Of a DNA stretch of 64,000 nt, positions 43,127-53,545 are shown one piece after another (position 1 is the first letter of the stretch; every line of letters begins with the position of its first letter). Where the stretch lies: the NCBI RefSeq assembly GCF_001942495.1, contig NZ_MKZS01000001.1, forward strand, positions 3,756,158 through 3,820,157, given 5' to 3'. Made by a program: the position numbers and the translations under genes. The stretch is from Moorena bouillonii PNG. GTDB taxonomy: Bacteria > Cyanobacteriota > Cyanobacteriia > Cyanobacteriales > Coleofasciculaceae. The notes beneath the pieces are model-generated. The model made no database searches. It was not told where the DNA came from and saw only the letters and a list, made by a program, of their open reading frames with translations.

Positions 43127-45448
43127 ATTCCAAGTCAAATCTTGTGTCTTAATTGGGGTGAACCTTGCAAAAATTTCGATACCCTTGTTTTCCATGGTGC
43201 CCACGTTCTCGATGCGCGACGCACCCCCTATCGATGGTGCCAAAACACGGCTTACGATAAGATCTTCTATATTTTGATTATAATATGAGAAAAGTAATCC
43301 CGCCCGATTATCGAAAAAGCTTAAATCGGCACCAATCTCAAACTCCTTAGTACGCTCGGGCACTAAATCTTCGTTACCCAAACGATTGTTCTGTTGTAAG
43401 GTAACATCATTTAAAAAGTCAAAAGAGGTATAACTACCGAAGCGCGCATAAGGCCCAATCGCGGTAAGGTTACCGGCCTCACCATAAGAGGCTCTCAATC
43501 TTGCTGAGTTTATAAAACTGTCTTCAGACCAAAAAGATTCGTTGGATATCAGGTATGAACCTGAAACTTTGGGATAGAAGTTTGTTCGATTATCCACATC
43601 GAAATTGGTCGCCCCGTCCACTCTTCCCGCTAAGGTCAAGAACAACTTGTCATCATACGAAAGTGTCTCTTGTAAAAAGACACCAAAGATATCAAGGTTC
43701 GAGTCAATAGGCTGTGTCTGAAGAGGCACAGTAGGATTGCCCGACGCATCCAAATCCCTTCCTTGGGTTCCATCAAACTCCAATTCACTGGCCTGAAAGT
43801 TATAGCCCACCGTGGTCTGTGAATTCAACTTAGAAGATATATCCCAATCATAGGTGACATTGATATCATAGTTCCAGTTGAAGACCTTGGCTTCTGCCTC
43901 TCCTCTATATCCCAAATTGAAGTAAGCCGGATTGACATTTTCATAAGGATAAACGGGAATGAATATATTTCCTTTCTGATTATAGGTATCAACACCCAAA
44001 ATCTGATCTATGGTCAGGTTTTTAATAGGATTCATCCTTACATGAAGACTGGGTATGAAGTGATTTACCTTTTGTGTAATGTCAAAAGTCTCAATAATAC
44101 TCAATGGGTTTACCCTGGTTCGTTCCACGGCCAATAAGTTTCCATTGGCATCCCTTTGCGAAATATCAAAGACATTATTGGTAATGTTCACGGAGTTTAT
44201 AGGGCTCCAAAATACATTCCCATCCGGTTTCTCATCTGAATTGCTATTTGCGAAGTAAAGGCCCAGGTCATAGGATATCCAGTCGGCTATCTTATGGGTA
44301 AAATTGACCCTTGCAGAGAGACGTCTGTAACTTGTATTTCCAATGATTCCCTCGTTGCCCAAATAACCAATGGAGGCATGGTAGTTCATTTTTTCATTAC
44401 CATCTCGAATCGAAAAGTATGTATCGGAACCAAAACCTGTCTGAAAGATATCATCCTGATAATCATACCTGGTTGTATTGAACTTTTCGGAAGAAAGGAA
44501 TCTAAACGGGGTCAGTGAACCCGTATCGGGATTAAAACCGAATATTGGCCAGAGCCTTCCTGTGAGAGGGCTATCGGCTATGGTCTCAAATTCTTCACCC
44601 CTAAGGTTAAGATCTAGTTTTTTGCGAACCGTATTTACATTAAAGGTGTTCTTAAAAAACATTTCAGGGCCATCGTCGGTATACCTTCCTTTTTTAGTGG
44701 TAATGACCACCACACCATTGGAGGCTCGTGAGCCATAAATGGCCGCTGCTGCCGCACCATTGAGCAAGTTTATGTTATCGATGTCATTCGGGTTGATGTC
44801 TACCATTCTGTTTTGCCCCGGACTTGCATCTCCAGACGAAACATTTAAATTAGTTACATTGGTGGTAAGGTTACTGACCACTACCCCATCAACCACGTAC
44901 AAAGGCTCAGAAGACCCTTGTATGGTACTAACACCCCTTAAACGAATGGAGAACCCGCCGGCTGGATCACCGGAATTTTGAGTTATCTGCGCCCCCGGCA
45001 CCTTACCTTGTAAAGATGTGATGACATTTGGAGGAGCAACCTTGTTCAATTCCAATGACTTAACGGTCGTAATGGCGTTGCCCAATTTTTTCCGCTCTTG
45101 GGTCAAAGAAGATCCCACAACGATAACCTCGTCCAAGTTATTGGAATCTTCCCTTAATGATACGTCCAACTGTTGGTCTTGCCCCGTAAGCGTTATCTCT
45201 TGGCTCTTAAAGCCAACATAGCTGATGGTAAGGGTTTTGTTCGCCGCATCATTTGTTACAAAACTAAAGTTTCCATCAAAATCTGTTTGACTTCCAATTG
45301 AAGTTCCTTTGATAAAGACACTTGCCCCTGGCAAGGGCTGGCCTCCATTGTCGCTTACCGTTCCTGAAATCGTGACTGATTGTGCAAAAGACATGTGCAC
45401 AAATAAAATCGCGATCAAGTACAATAGTCGATACTGTGCTTTTTTCAT
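43103..45448 (-). CDS. SusC/RagA-family TonB-dependent outer membrane receptor, C-terminus lost at the junction
   Basis: Signal peptide (LYLIAILFVHMSFAQ), carboxypeptidase-like beta domain (VTISGTVSDNGGQPLPGASV), TonB box region (LDEVIVVGSS), plug domain (VITSLQGKVPGAQIT, SIRLRGVSTIQGSSEPLYVVDG, LLNGAAAAAIYGSRASNGVV) and most of the barrel. SusC-type receptors import glycans together with a SusD lipoprotein. The family sequence ends at NLNVNFSRN (43,103-43,129); the frame then stays open by chance through cyanobacterial DNA to 43016. About 150-200 C-terminal residues and any SusD gene are missing. ATG at 45448. It is divergent from a DeoR regulator. Confidence 0.92.
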
Positions 45449-45616
45449 AATCGTGTTCTTTTAGTGAGCTTTCAAACAAACCTAGCACAATAATTCAAGT
45501 ATTGCAATTTTTTATTGCAATTTTTAATGGCAAAAATGACAATAATCGAATAAATTAGGCATTTTAAAGATTATTTTGCTGTTTTTAGTGGCAAAAAAAG
45601 ATTTTATATTTGCTCA
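45449..45616. promoter_or_regulatory. Divergent promoter region with repeated operator-like words
   Basis: Between the SusC and DeoR genes lie two exact tandem copies of TATTGCAATTTTT (45500-45512, 45513-45525) and two copies of TTTTTARTGGCAAAAA (45521-45536 and 45582-45597), the second being a near-palindrome. Spacing of the latter is 61 bp. Paired sites in a divergent promoter next to a DeoR gene suggest its operators. Confidence 0.5.
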
Positions 45617-46372
45617 ATGGATAAGAAAAAGAGGCATCATATAATTCTCAATGAAGTGCATATTCACAACAGGGTCTTACTGACCGATTTGGCCAGTATG
45701 CTCAATGTTTCTGTTGATACCGTGAGAAGAGATGTAAAAGAGCTTCATTCCCTAAAGAAACTAAGAAAGGTTCATGGAGGTGCTATCGCAAATGGATTTA
45801 ATGTATACTCCGATCGATCAAGAGAAATCTATGAGTTGGGAAGCAAGTCAACAATCGCACAAAAAGGAATTTCCCTCTTAAAAAGAGGCGATGTCGTTCT
45901 CATAAGTGGTGGATCCACTAACATAGAATTGATAAAACTACTCCCCAAAAATCTTGAATTGACTTTTTTCACGCCCAGTTTGAATATGGCCATTGAGTTA
46001 ATCAACAACACTCCGGAACAATATGAAGTATATCTTATAGGCGGTAAACTATCAAGAAAATCACAATTGGCCACTGGTGGCAGCTCAATAAACATCCTAT
46101 CCGATCTTACAGCCGATATTTGTTTTTTGGGTACCGGTTATATCGATATCAATCAAGGGGTAACCGAAGTGGATTGGGAAATTGCCCAGATGAAAAAAGC
46201 CATGATAAGAGCTTCCAAAAAAACCGTTTCGCTTGCCATCTCCGAAAAGTTGAACACTTCAAATCGATATAAAATCTGCGAAATAAATTCCATCGATACC
46301 CTTGTTACCGAACTCGACCCTAACTCTGAAATTCTTGAAGAATACCGAAAAGCGAATATCCATATTATATAA
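45617..46372 (+). CDS. DeoR-family transcriptional regulator
   Basis: 251 residues. N-terminal DeoR winged helix (about 5-58) with LLTDLASMLNVSVDTVRRDVKEL, then HGGAI, then the DeoRC sugar-phosphate sensor domain (about 75-230) with VLISGGSTNIELIKLLP and LIGGKLSRKSQLATGG. DeoR proteins usually repress sugar catabolic genes and respond to phosphorylated sugars. Its position, divergent from SusC and upstream of glucokinase, suggests control of a sugar-uptake locus (inference). Confidence 0.9.
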   Translation: MDKKKRHHIILNEVHIHNRVLLTDLASMLNVSVDTVRRDVKELHSLKKLRKVHGGAIANGFNVYSDRSREIYELGSKSTIAQKGISLLKRGDVVLISGGSTNIELIKLLPKNLELTFFTPSLNMAIELINNTPEQYEVYLIGGKLSRKSQLATGGSSINILSDLTADICFLGTGYIDINQGVTEVDWEIAQMKKAMIRASKKTVSLAISEKLNTSNRYKICEINSIDTLVTELDPNSEILEEYRKANIHII

Positions 46373-46495
46373 TGAATCTTTTGAAACGGTAAAATTTGCG
46401 GAAAAATCGGTTCATAAAACGCCCCTAGAAACACTTACTTTTCATTGCTTAGCTATCCATTAACTTTTTGTTTCTTTGTTAAAATTTTTTTAAAA

Positions 46496-47254
46496 ATGGA
46501 ATTACTTGGAATCGATATTGGGGGTTCAGGAATGAAAGGGGCTTTGGTCAATGCAGAAACCGGTGAAATGGTTACAGAACGGTTTCGTGTGCCCACACCT
46601 GAAGGTCGAAAACCTGAAGACATGGCACAGGTCATTAAACAAATTGTTGATCATTTTGAATATGAAGGCCCCGTAGGTTGTGGTTTCCCAACCATTGTTA
46701 AGAATGGAATATGTAAAGCCCCCGGCAATTTGGACAAAAGCTGGGTTGGGGTAAATATTGATGAGCTGTTCACAGCGGCTACCGGACACGAATTTACAGT
46801 TCTGAACGATGCCGATGCAGCAGGGTACGCTTCGATGAATTATGGCATAGGGAAAGGAAAACAAGGATTGGTCATTATGATAACGGTAGGCACGGGATTA
46901 GGGAGTGGTGCCTTTTACAATGGAGAGTTGCTTTCAAATTTTGAATTGGGCCAGATACCTTATAAAGATTACAAGAAAATTGAGTTATATGCTGCGTCTT
47001 CGGCCAAAGAACGCGAAGGACTGACCATTGAAAAATGGGCAAAGCGCTTTAATAAGTTTCTCAAATATGTAGAACTGATCGTGGCACCAGACCTTATTAT
47101 AGTAGGTGGCGGCATCTCAAAAAAATGGGATAAATATGGTCACCTTATCGATATAGAAACCGACGTGGTACAGGCAGAACTCATGAACCATGCTGGAATC
47201 ATTGGCGCCGCCATAGCTAGCCTTAAGGAACATCACCATGGGCACTTAAGCTAA
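46496..47254 (+). CDS. ppgK: Polyphosphate glucokinase (ROK family)
   Basis: 252 residues from ATG 46496, chosen because an earlier in-frame codon at 46445 only adds a hydrophobic nonconserved stretch. The ROK fold shows LLGIDIGGSGMKGALV (phosphate 1), CGFPTIVKNG, LNDADAAGYAS with the catalytic Asp and MITVGTGLGSGAF. These match PpgK-type enzymes, which phosphorylate glucose from polyphosphate or ATP. The length fits. It follows the DeoR gene and is 9 bp before the DoxX-like gene, so these two are probably cotranscribed. Confidence 0.88.
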   Translation: MELLGIDIGGSGMKGALVNAETGEMVTERFRVPTPEGRKPEDMAQVIKQIVDHFEYEGPVGCGFPTIVKNGICKAPGNLDKSWVGVNIDELFTAATGHEFTVLNDADAAGYASMNYGIGKGKQGLVIMITVGTGLGSGAFYNGELLSNFELGQIPYKDYKKIELYAASSAKEREGLTIEKWAKRFNKFLKYVELIVAPDLIIVGGGISKKWDKYGHLIDIETDVVQAELMNHAGIIGAAIASLKEHHHGHLS

Positions 47255-47263
47255 GCTTTTGTC

Positions 47264-47719
47264 ATGGGTCTTTTATCTCTCAGGGAATTCGACCAAATAG
47301 TGGCCAAGCGCATGAAATCTTGGGGAATTCCCGCCATGCGTATTTCATTTGCCATCATCTTCTTTTGGTTTGGAGTCTTGAAGCCCTTGGGGCTTTCGGC
47401 CGCTGAAGGACTTTTGAAGACCACCGTGGCATGGTTGCCATTTGGGTCCCCGGAATCGTGGTTACATACCATTGGATGGTGGGAAATGGTCATCGGAATA
47501 ACCTTTTTGTTCAAATCAACAACAAGAATTGCCATTGCCCTCTTGTTTCTACAAATGCTGGGTACATTTATGCCACTTGTTTTTTTACCGGATGTAACTT
47601 TCCAAAATAAAAATTACCTCTTGCCCACCCTCGAAGGTCAATACATTATCAAAAACCTATTGATTATATCGGGTGCCCTGGTTTTGGGCGGCAAGTTTTA
47701 TCGTAAAAACCTCAAGTAG
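47264..47719 (+). CDS. DoxX/DUF417-like small membrane protein
   Basis: 151 residues with four hydrophobic helices (about 23-40, 66-84, 87-105 and 127-143). ISFAIIFFWFGVLKPLG and WWEMVIGITFLF resemble the DoxX-like/DUF417 superfamily of four-helix membrane proteins, whose function is mostly unknown. It starts 9 bp after the glucokinase stop. No catalytic motif is seen. Confidence 0.7.
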   Translation: MGLLSLREFDQIVAKRMKSWGIPAMRISFAIIFFWFGVLKPLGLSAAEGLLKTTVAWLPFGSPESWLHTIGWWEMVIGITFLFKSTTRIAIALLFLQMLGTFMPLVFLPDVTFQNKNYLLPTLEGQYIIKNLLIISGALVLGGKFYRKNLK

Positions 47720-47811
47720 CAGTTAATCAACTCATCGTTTTTAAACCAAGACTCACTATCGATTTTATGTCCGCTTTCTTTGCAACTATTGTGACCAAAA
47801 TGGCTCCGGTA

Positions 47812-49608
47812 CTATTCCTTATTCCTTTTTCTATCCACTTCTTTTAAATGGATTTTTCTTAGGCGTAGATGATTGGGAGTCACCTCCACCAATTCATCTT
47901 TTTGAATGTATTCGAGCGCTTCTTCCAATGAAAACTTAATTGCTGGGACAATCTTAGCTTTGTCATCTGCCCCCGCGGAACGCACATTGGAGAGCTTCTT
48001 GGTCTTGGTCACGTTGATGGTCATATCATCTTGACGGGAATTCTCTCCGATTACCTGTCCTTCATAAATATCCTCACCGGGATCAATGAAGAATTTACCG
48101 CGTTCTTGAAGTTTATCTATAGAATATGGGATAGCGGTTCCGTTTTCCATGGAAACCAAGGATCCATTGATCCGCCCGGTAATCTCACCTTTTAGGGGTT
48201 GATATTCGAAAAAACGGTGGGCCATAATTGCCTCTCCAGCTGTTGCGGTCAACAACTGATTTCTCAAACCAATGATTCCCCTTGAGGGTATAATAAACTC
48301 ACAAACCATGCGAGAACCTTTTGCTTCCATGCTGACCATCTCCCCTTTACGAATCGAGACCATCTCAACAGCCTTCCCAGAAACCTCATCAGGTAAATCT
48401 ATGGTCAACTGCTCGACCGGTTCGCATTTTACCCCATCGATTTCTTTAATAATTACTTGCGGCTGACCTATTTGTAGTTCGTAACCTTCCCGACGCATGG
48501 TCTCAATGAGCACCGAAAGGTGCAATACGCCTCGACCAAATACCATAAACTTATCCGCACTATCGGTTTCTTCGACCCGAAGAGCCAAGTTCTTTTCCAG
48601 CTCTTTTTCCAAGCGTTCTTTTATATGGCGTGAAGTAACGAACTTACCATCCTTACCGAAAAAGGGACTGTCATTGATAGTAAAGAGCATGCTCATGGTG
48701 GGCTCGTCAATAGCAATGGTCTTCAATCCTTCTGGATTCTCCAAATCAGCAACGGTATCGCCAATATCAAAACCTTCCATACCTACCAAGGCACAGATAT
48801 CACCGGTCTGTACTTCTTGGACCTTTTTTCGGCCCAAGCCATCAAAAACAAAGACTTCCTTGATTTTGGACTTTACCTTAGAACCATCACGCTTTACCAA
48901 AGTGACCTGTTGCCCTTCTTTCAAATTTCCACGTTGCAAACGCCCAATGGCAATACGGCCGGTAAAACTCGAGAAATCCAATGAGGTAATCAACATTTGG
49001 GTGGAACCTGTTTCGGGTTTGAATTCAGGTACATGTTCCAAGACCATATCCAACAATGGGGAGATATCCTCGGTAGGTTGCTGCCAATCCTCACTCATCC
49101 AACCTTGCTTTGCAGAACCATATACCGTGGGGAAGTCCAATTGCCATTCCTCTGCACCTAATTCAAACATAAGATCAAACACTTTTTCATGGACTTCTTC
49201 AGGAGTACAATTTTCCTTATCGACCTTATTAATGACCACACAAGGTTTTAAACCTAGATCAATAGCCTTCTGAAGTACAAATCGTGTTTGGGGCATGGGG
49301 CCCTCAAAAGCATCAACCAACAACAATACGCCATCGGCCATATTCAGTACGCGCTCTACTTCGCCACCAAAATCGGCGTGCCCAGGAGTATCAATAATAT
49401 TGATTTTAGTATCCTTATATACAACGGAAACGTTTTTCGAAACAATGGTTATGCCACGTTCACGTTCCAAATCATTATTGTCCAAAATCAAATCGCCCTT
49501 GTTCTCGTTCTCACGGAACAATTGACAATGGTACATGATTTTATCAACCAATGTTGTTTTTCCATGGTCGACGTGGGCAATGATGGCTATATTCTTGATT
49601 TTCTGCAT
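47812..49608 (-). CDS. typA: Translational GTPase TypA/BipA
   Basis: 598 residues, full length. G1 [16 protein letters not shown], switch I RERGITI, G3 [13 protein letters not shown]4 NKVDKEN, then translation-factor beta domain, EF-G III/V-like domains ([11 protein letters not shown]) and the BipA C-terminal domain ([10 protein letters not shown]). TypA is a ribosome-associated GTPase needed for 50S assembly and growth under stress. ATG at 49608. It is divergent from kdsA. Confidence 0.97.
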   Translation of the reverse strand: MQKIKNIAIIAHVDHGKTTLVDKIMYHCQLFRENENKGDLILDNNDLERERGITIVSKNVSVVYKDTKINIIDTPGHADFGGEVERVLNMADGVLLLVDAFEGPMPQTRFVLQKAIDLGLKPCVVINKVDKENCTPEEVHEKVFDLMFELGAEEWQLDFPTVYGSAKQGWMSEDWQQPTEDISPLLDMVLEHVPEFKPETGSTQMLITSLDFSSFTGRIAIGRLQRGNLKEGQQVTLVKRDGSKVKSKIKEVFVFDGLGRKKVQEVQTGDICALVGMEGFDIGDTVADLENPEGLKTIAIDEPTMSMLFTINDSPFFGKDGKFVTSRHIKERLEKELEKNLALRVEETDSADKFMVFGRGVLHLSVLIETMRREGYELQIGQPQVIIKEIDGVKCEPVEQLTIDLPDEVSGKAVEMVSIRKGEMVSMEAKGSRMVCEFIIPSRGIIGLRNQLLTATAGEAIMAHRFFEYQPLKGEITGRINGSLVSMENGTAIPYSIDKLQERGKFFIDPGEDIYEGQVIGENSRQDDMTINVTKTKKLSNVRSAGADDKAKIVPAIKFSLEEALEYIQKDELVEVTPNHLRLRKIHLKEVDRKRNKE

Positions 49609-49843
49609 GGCCTTGTTTTAAGCGCGCAAAGGTACCGCTATTTTTCTGTTGCGAAAGCCTACTTATGTTATTTTTATCTTATTGATTTTTAATGATATAA
49701 ACCCGTAGTTTTTTACAGCCATAAAAGACCCATTGGAACAGTAATAATAAAACGATAAACCTAAAATGTGGTATGGTAGATTATACTGGCAAGGGGCATG
49801 GCAATCCTTTTTCAAAATAGTATTTTTGTCTGAAAACGGTTCC

Positions 49844-50662
49844 ATGTTCTTATCCCAGATTCCACAGATTAAGTTTTCCGAAGGCGACAATTTCTTCTTA
49901 TTAGCAGGACCCTGCGCCATCGAGGGCGAAGAAATGGCGCTTCGAATTGCCGAAAAGGTGGTCCAAATAACAGATAGTCTTAAGATACCCTATGTTTTCA
50001 AGGGCAGTTTCAAGAAAGCCAATCGAAGTCGAGTAGATTCCTTTACTGGAATTGGGGATGAAAAAGCCCTTAAAATTCTTCGTAAAGTATCAGAAACCTT
50101 TAAGGTACCCACCATAACCGATATCCATACAGAGCAAGATGCGGAAATGGCCGCCGAATATGTAGACGTGCTGCAAATACCGGCGTTTTTGGTACGCCAA
50201 ACCGATTTGGTCGTTGCTGCTGCCAAGACCGGAAAAGTAGTGAACCTCAAAAAAGGGCAATTTATGAGTCCTGAAAGTATGAAACATGCCGTAAACAAGG
50301 TTACGGAAACGGGCAATGAAAAGTCTTGGGTTACCGATAGGGGAACCATGTTCGGCTATCAAGATCTGATTGTTGACTTTAGGGGCGTACCTACAATGAA
50401 ACAATTCGCTCCGGTGGTATTGGATGTGACCCATTCTTTACAGCAACCCAATCAATCATCCGGGGTTACCGGAGGCAGGCCCGCATTAATCGGAACAATG
50501 GCCAAGGCAGGAATCGCCGCAGGTGTCGATGGCCTTTTTATCGAGACGCATTTCGACCCAAAAAATGCCAAAAGCGATGGCGCCAATATGTTGGATTTAA
50601 GTCTATTGGAAAAATTGTTGACCGATTTGGTAGCGTTACGCCAAGTGGTGAATACCTTTTAA
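49844..50662 (+). CDS. kdsA: 3-deoxy-8-phosphooctulonate synthase
   Basis: 272 residues from ATG 49844; a longer frame from 49766 adds an unrelated 26-residue stretch. KdsA condenses PEP with arabinose 5-phosphate to give KDO-8-P for lipid A core synthesis. Motifs include LLAGPCAIEG, FKGSFKKANRSR, PTITDIHTEQDA, QIPAFLVRQTDL, NLKKGQFMSP and FDATHS-like VLDVTHSLQQP. The PCAIE form lacks the extra Cys of metal-dependent enzymes, consistent with the metal-independent class (inference). The stop overlaps the convergent DUF1801 gene by 4 bp. Confidence 0.95.
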   Translation: MFLSQIPQIKFSEGDNFFLLAGPCAIEGEEMALRIAEKVVQITDSLKIPYVFKGSFKKANRSRVDSFTGIGDEKALKILRKVSETFKVPTITDIHTEQDAEMAAEYVDVLQIPAFLVRQTDLVVAAAKTGKVVNLKKGQFMSPESMKHAVNKVTETGNEKSWVTDRGTMFGYQDLIVDFRGVPTMKQFAPVVLDVTHSLQQPNQSSGVTGGRPALIGTMAKAGIAAGVDGLFIETHFDPKNAKSDGANMLDLSLLEKLLTDLVALRQVVNTF

Positions 50663-51030
50663 TCCCTTTTATAGAAGCCTTTTTCTTTCAATGCATGGGC
50701 TTCTTGTAACACTTCGATGAGAATTTGATCATTAATTTCTTCCAAGGTCCTGTACCGAAAAGACTTTACGACTTTTCTTTTCTCGGAATGCATCAACTCA
50801 ATGTGTTTTGTGAGATGTGCTGAATTCCAAAAAGCGATATCTACAAATCCGCCCTTATAGGAAGCATTTAAGTAGCAAATTGGTTTTTTTTCAGCATAGA
50901 AGCAGGGGATGCTCCATTTGTATTTCATATTAACACCCGGAATCACCACTTCTATGATAGACTTTAGGTGCAGCAGCATACTTCGGTAGGGTTCTTCCCT
51001 TGATAAAATATATTCTTCAGCAGGATTCAT
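50659..51030 (-). CDS. DUF1801/YdhG-like protein
   Basis: 123 residues from ATG 51030; the frame opens at 51069 but Met14 matches the usual start (MNPAEEYILSREEPYRSML). The DUF1801 fold is recognisable from KYKWSIPCFYAEKKPICYLN and VDIAFWNS. The function of this small iron-chaperone-like fold in bacteria is unknown. Its stop codon overlaps that of kdsA in a shared TTAA. Confidence 0.75.
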   Translation of the reverse strand: MNPAEEYILSREEPYRSMLLHLKSIIEVVIPGVNMKYKWSIPCFYAEKKPICYLNASYKGGFVDIAFWNSAHLTKHIELMHSEKRKVVKSFRYRTLEEINDQILIEVLQEAHALKEKGFYKRD

Positions 51031-51100
51031 AATACAAATTGCGAATTTATGGAGTTCATTAGCCACCACTTGTCAAAAGACCAGTACTTCAATCGAATAA

Positions 51101-53404
51101 TCACCCTCCCATCATATTGGACATATAATATTTGGAAAAAGCAACAAGTATTGAAAGTAATGTAAGTAAGACTACAACCCCCCATAAAGCTATTCTTTTC
51201 CATTTAGCCTTAATTATGCGCCTTAAAACCAAAAACCAAAGTAAAAAAGCCGCAATCAGCATTGCAAATGCCACTTTGTAGGCAACCTTCATAAAATCGA
51301 AAATTTTAATAAAAAGGTTCATACCTGAATACTGTTCTTCGAATACCCACACGCAACTGTCGTAATATATCTTGCCGTCTTTTGAACCACTTACAATAAT
51401 TTCGTTGTTTCCAATCTGTAGCGTAATGTCTTCCCAAGAGACAATCCCCTTTTTAGGATTTTTCACCTCAAACTCTTTCCCGTTTACTTTAAGACTTATG
51501 TCACTTAAATTCGTATACGCCTTGACCTTGGTGTTCATTTCCTTCCTGAAAATATACCGCGAGGAGGTAATGTGCAGAACAGGCTCTTCAGACCAATTGG
51601 CTTTATAAAAGAAGAAGACATCCTTTTTTGTCTTTCGATCATAGGTAACCATACCCTTATCGTTGATTCCATAATGATCACCCTCTTTTCTAAAATGTGA
51701 CCCAAAGTCGAACATATTCCATATGTATGTTCCCCATACATATGGACGTTCATCAAAAATTTTCAGGTTTTCTTCGTGATAAAACGACTGCCATTCTTCA
51801 GGATGCGGGGACCCCATAGGGTTGGGGCGTTCCAACTTATCAGCATGTTGGTATATACTTCCGCCTGCTCCATATTCACTGATCCCTACTTTATAATTTG
51901 GAAAATCATTGTGCAATTGGTCTAGAAAGAGTCCCATATCCTTTGGTTCTTTATAGTACCACCCAAAATATTTGTTCCATGCAATGATATCCGTAATGTT
52001 ATGGATATTCTCATTTTCTTGTGGACTTAACATACTGGCCCCAACAGATAATCGATCAGGATCTTCGGCCTTTACCAAGGCATTCAGCTCATTAATAAAA
52101 TCTGTTGGTCGGGCATCCTCAGGATTTTGTATCTCATTGAAAATACTCCACATTAAAATTGACGGATGGTTGAAGTTCTGGCGAATCAGTTCATAAAGTT
52201 GTTGTTTGGCATTGGTTTTAAATGCTTTGGTATTTTCAAATCCGTTTGATTGGGATAGAAACCCCGATGGAATACCCACCCAAGGCAGCTCTGCCCAAAC
52301 AACCAAACCCGCTTCATCGGCCATGTCATATACAATCTCGGCATGCTGGTAATGCGCAAGGCGCAAGGTATTGATTCCCATTTCAAGCATTAGATCCATA
52401 TCTTCTCTATGATCTTCATTAGAAATGGCCGAGGCTTTATCCTTTCTATCTTGGTGACGGCTTACACCTCTTAAATCGATGGGTTCCCCATTTAAAAAGA
52501 ACCCTTTGTTCGCATCAACCGAAAAATAACGGAACCCTAAAGGTTCTGTTTTGGAATCGACTACCACTCCGTTTTTTAAAATATTAACTTTAACCTTGTA
52601 GAGATAGGGATCTTTTTTCCCATTCCAGAGACGTGGATTCTCAATGTTATAATCATGGGTCAAATCGGTTGTGCCCAATGCAACGGTATGTTTGGTGAGT
52701 TGTTTGCTTACTACCTCCCCCTTAGCATTCAGTATTACCGTTTGGTAGCCAATTTCATGATTGGAATCTGACCCATTTGAAATTTTGGTCAAAACATTCA
52801 CCTCTGCACTACCCTTACTCACATTACGCTGTCTTATGTATATTCCAGGAGAAGCATAGTCTAAAGGCGTAATGCAAATCTCATCGGCGATAATTAATTG
52901 TATTGGTCGATAAATACCGCCATAATTATTAAAATCACCAACCAGGGGTATCACTTCTGAATTTACCGCATTGCTGACAGTAACCACCAATTCGTTCTCT
53001 TGACCTAATAGAAGTTGGTCTGTAATTTCATAGCTGAACGCCGCATAGCCGCCCTTATGGGTGCCGATTTCCCTATCATTTAATTGAACTTTAGCAATAA
53101 TATTTACTCCCTCAAAATGAATGAAAATTCTTTTTCCAACCCAAGATTCTTCAGCGATGAACATTTTTGTATAAGTACCTTCTCCCCGGAAATAGGGAAT
53201 ACCTTCTTGAGCATCTGTCCTATTCCATGAATGCGGTATAGTTACCATTTCGTCAATTACCACCCCCGAAACGGTCCTACCTTGAAAGTTCCAACCATTG
53301 TTGAAAGGAATATGTAGTCGTTCTTGGGCGCAAAGAGTATTTATGGGGAATAACAAAAAAACCAGATAATAGAAGAAAAGCCTATAATTCAAACAGATTT
53401 CCAT
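51101..53404 (-). CDS. Glycoside hydrolase family 2 with C-terminal membrane anchor
   Basis: 767 residues. Signal peptide (LFFYYLVFLLFPINTLCAQ), sugar-binding jelly roll (about 30-180, VTIPHSWNRTDAQEG), Ig-like domain, then the GH2 TIM barrel with FFLNGEPIDLRGVSRHQD, LRLAHYQH, acid/base in WSIFNEIQNPED (Glu near 422) and nucleophile in GISEYGAGGS (Glu near 509), so it should be catalytically competent as a beta-galactosidase or beta-glucuronidase type. After a DUF4982-like beta domain, the last 80 residues hold two transmembrane helices (about 690-712 and 730-752), which is unusual for GH2. It would be fixed in the inner membrane facing the periplasm. Confidence 0.9.
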   Translation of the reverse strand: MEICLNYRLFFYYLVFLLFPINTLCAQERLHIPFNNGWNFQGRTVSGVVIDEMVTIPHSWNRTDAQEGIPYFRGEGTYTKMFIAEESWVGKRIFIHFEGVNIIAKVQLNDREIGTHKGGYAAFSYEITDQLLLGQENELVVTVSNAVNSEVIPLVGDFNNYGGIYRPIQLIIADEICITPLDYASPGIYIRQRNVSKGSAEVNVLTKISNGSDSNHEIGYQTVILNAKGEVVSKQLTKHTVALGTTDLTHDYNIENPRLWNGKKDPYLYKVKVNILKNGVVVDSKTEPLGFRYFSVDANKGFFLNGEPIDLRGVSRHQDRKDKASAISNEDHREDMDLMLEMGINTLRLAHYQHAEIVYDMADEAGLVVWAELPWVGIPSGFLSQSNGFENTKAFKTNAKQQLYELIRQNFNHPSILMWSIFNEIQNPEDARPTDFINELNALVKAEDPDRLSVGASMLSPQENENIHNITDIIAWNKYFGWYYKEPKDMGLFLDQLHNDFPNYKVGISEYGAGGSIYQHADKLERPNPMGSPHPEEWQSFYHEENLKIFDERPYVWGTYIWNMFDFGSHFRKEGDHYGINDKGMVTYDRKTKKDVFFFYKANWSEEPVLHITSSRYIFRKEMNTKVKAYTNLSDISLKVNGKEFEVKNPKKGIVSWEDITLQIGNNEIIVSGSKDGKIYYDSCVWVFEEQYSGMNLFIKIFDFMKVAYKVAFAMLIAAFLLWFLVLRRIIKAKWKRIALWGVVVLLTLLSILVAFSKYYMSNMMGG

Positions 53405-53495
53405 GGTGTCATAGATTATATAATCTCAGAACGGTATAGACTCCAGCCAAACAGCTAGCCAAAATCTTCTATTCGTTCAAATGAAAGGTAAGGTG

Positions 53496-53528
53496 AAAAA
53501 CCTTTAGGCAAAAACTTTCTAGGTTTTT
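53496..53528 (-). terminator. Probable terminator after the dehydrogenase gene
   Basis: AAAAACCT (53496-53503) pairs with AGGTTTTT (53521-53528), with T-runs on both strands. It lies 18 bp beyond the stop of the gene at 53546. Confidence 0.5.
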
Positions 53529-53545
53529 TACTACACAACAATCAG

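Noticed and set aside
48497..49273. 258-codon plus-strand frame opposite typA
   Set aside because: Antisense shadow of a complete, conserved typA gene.
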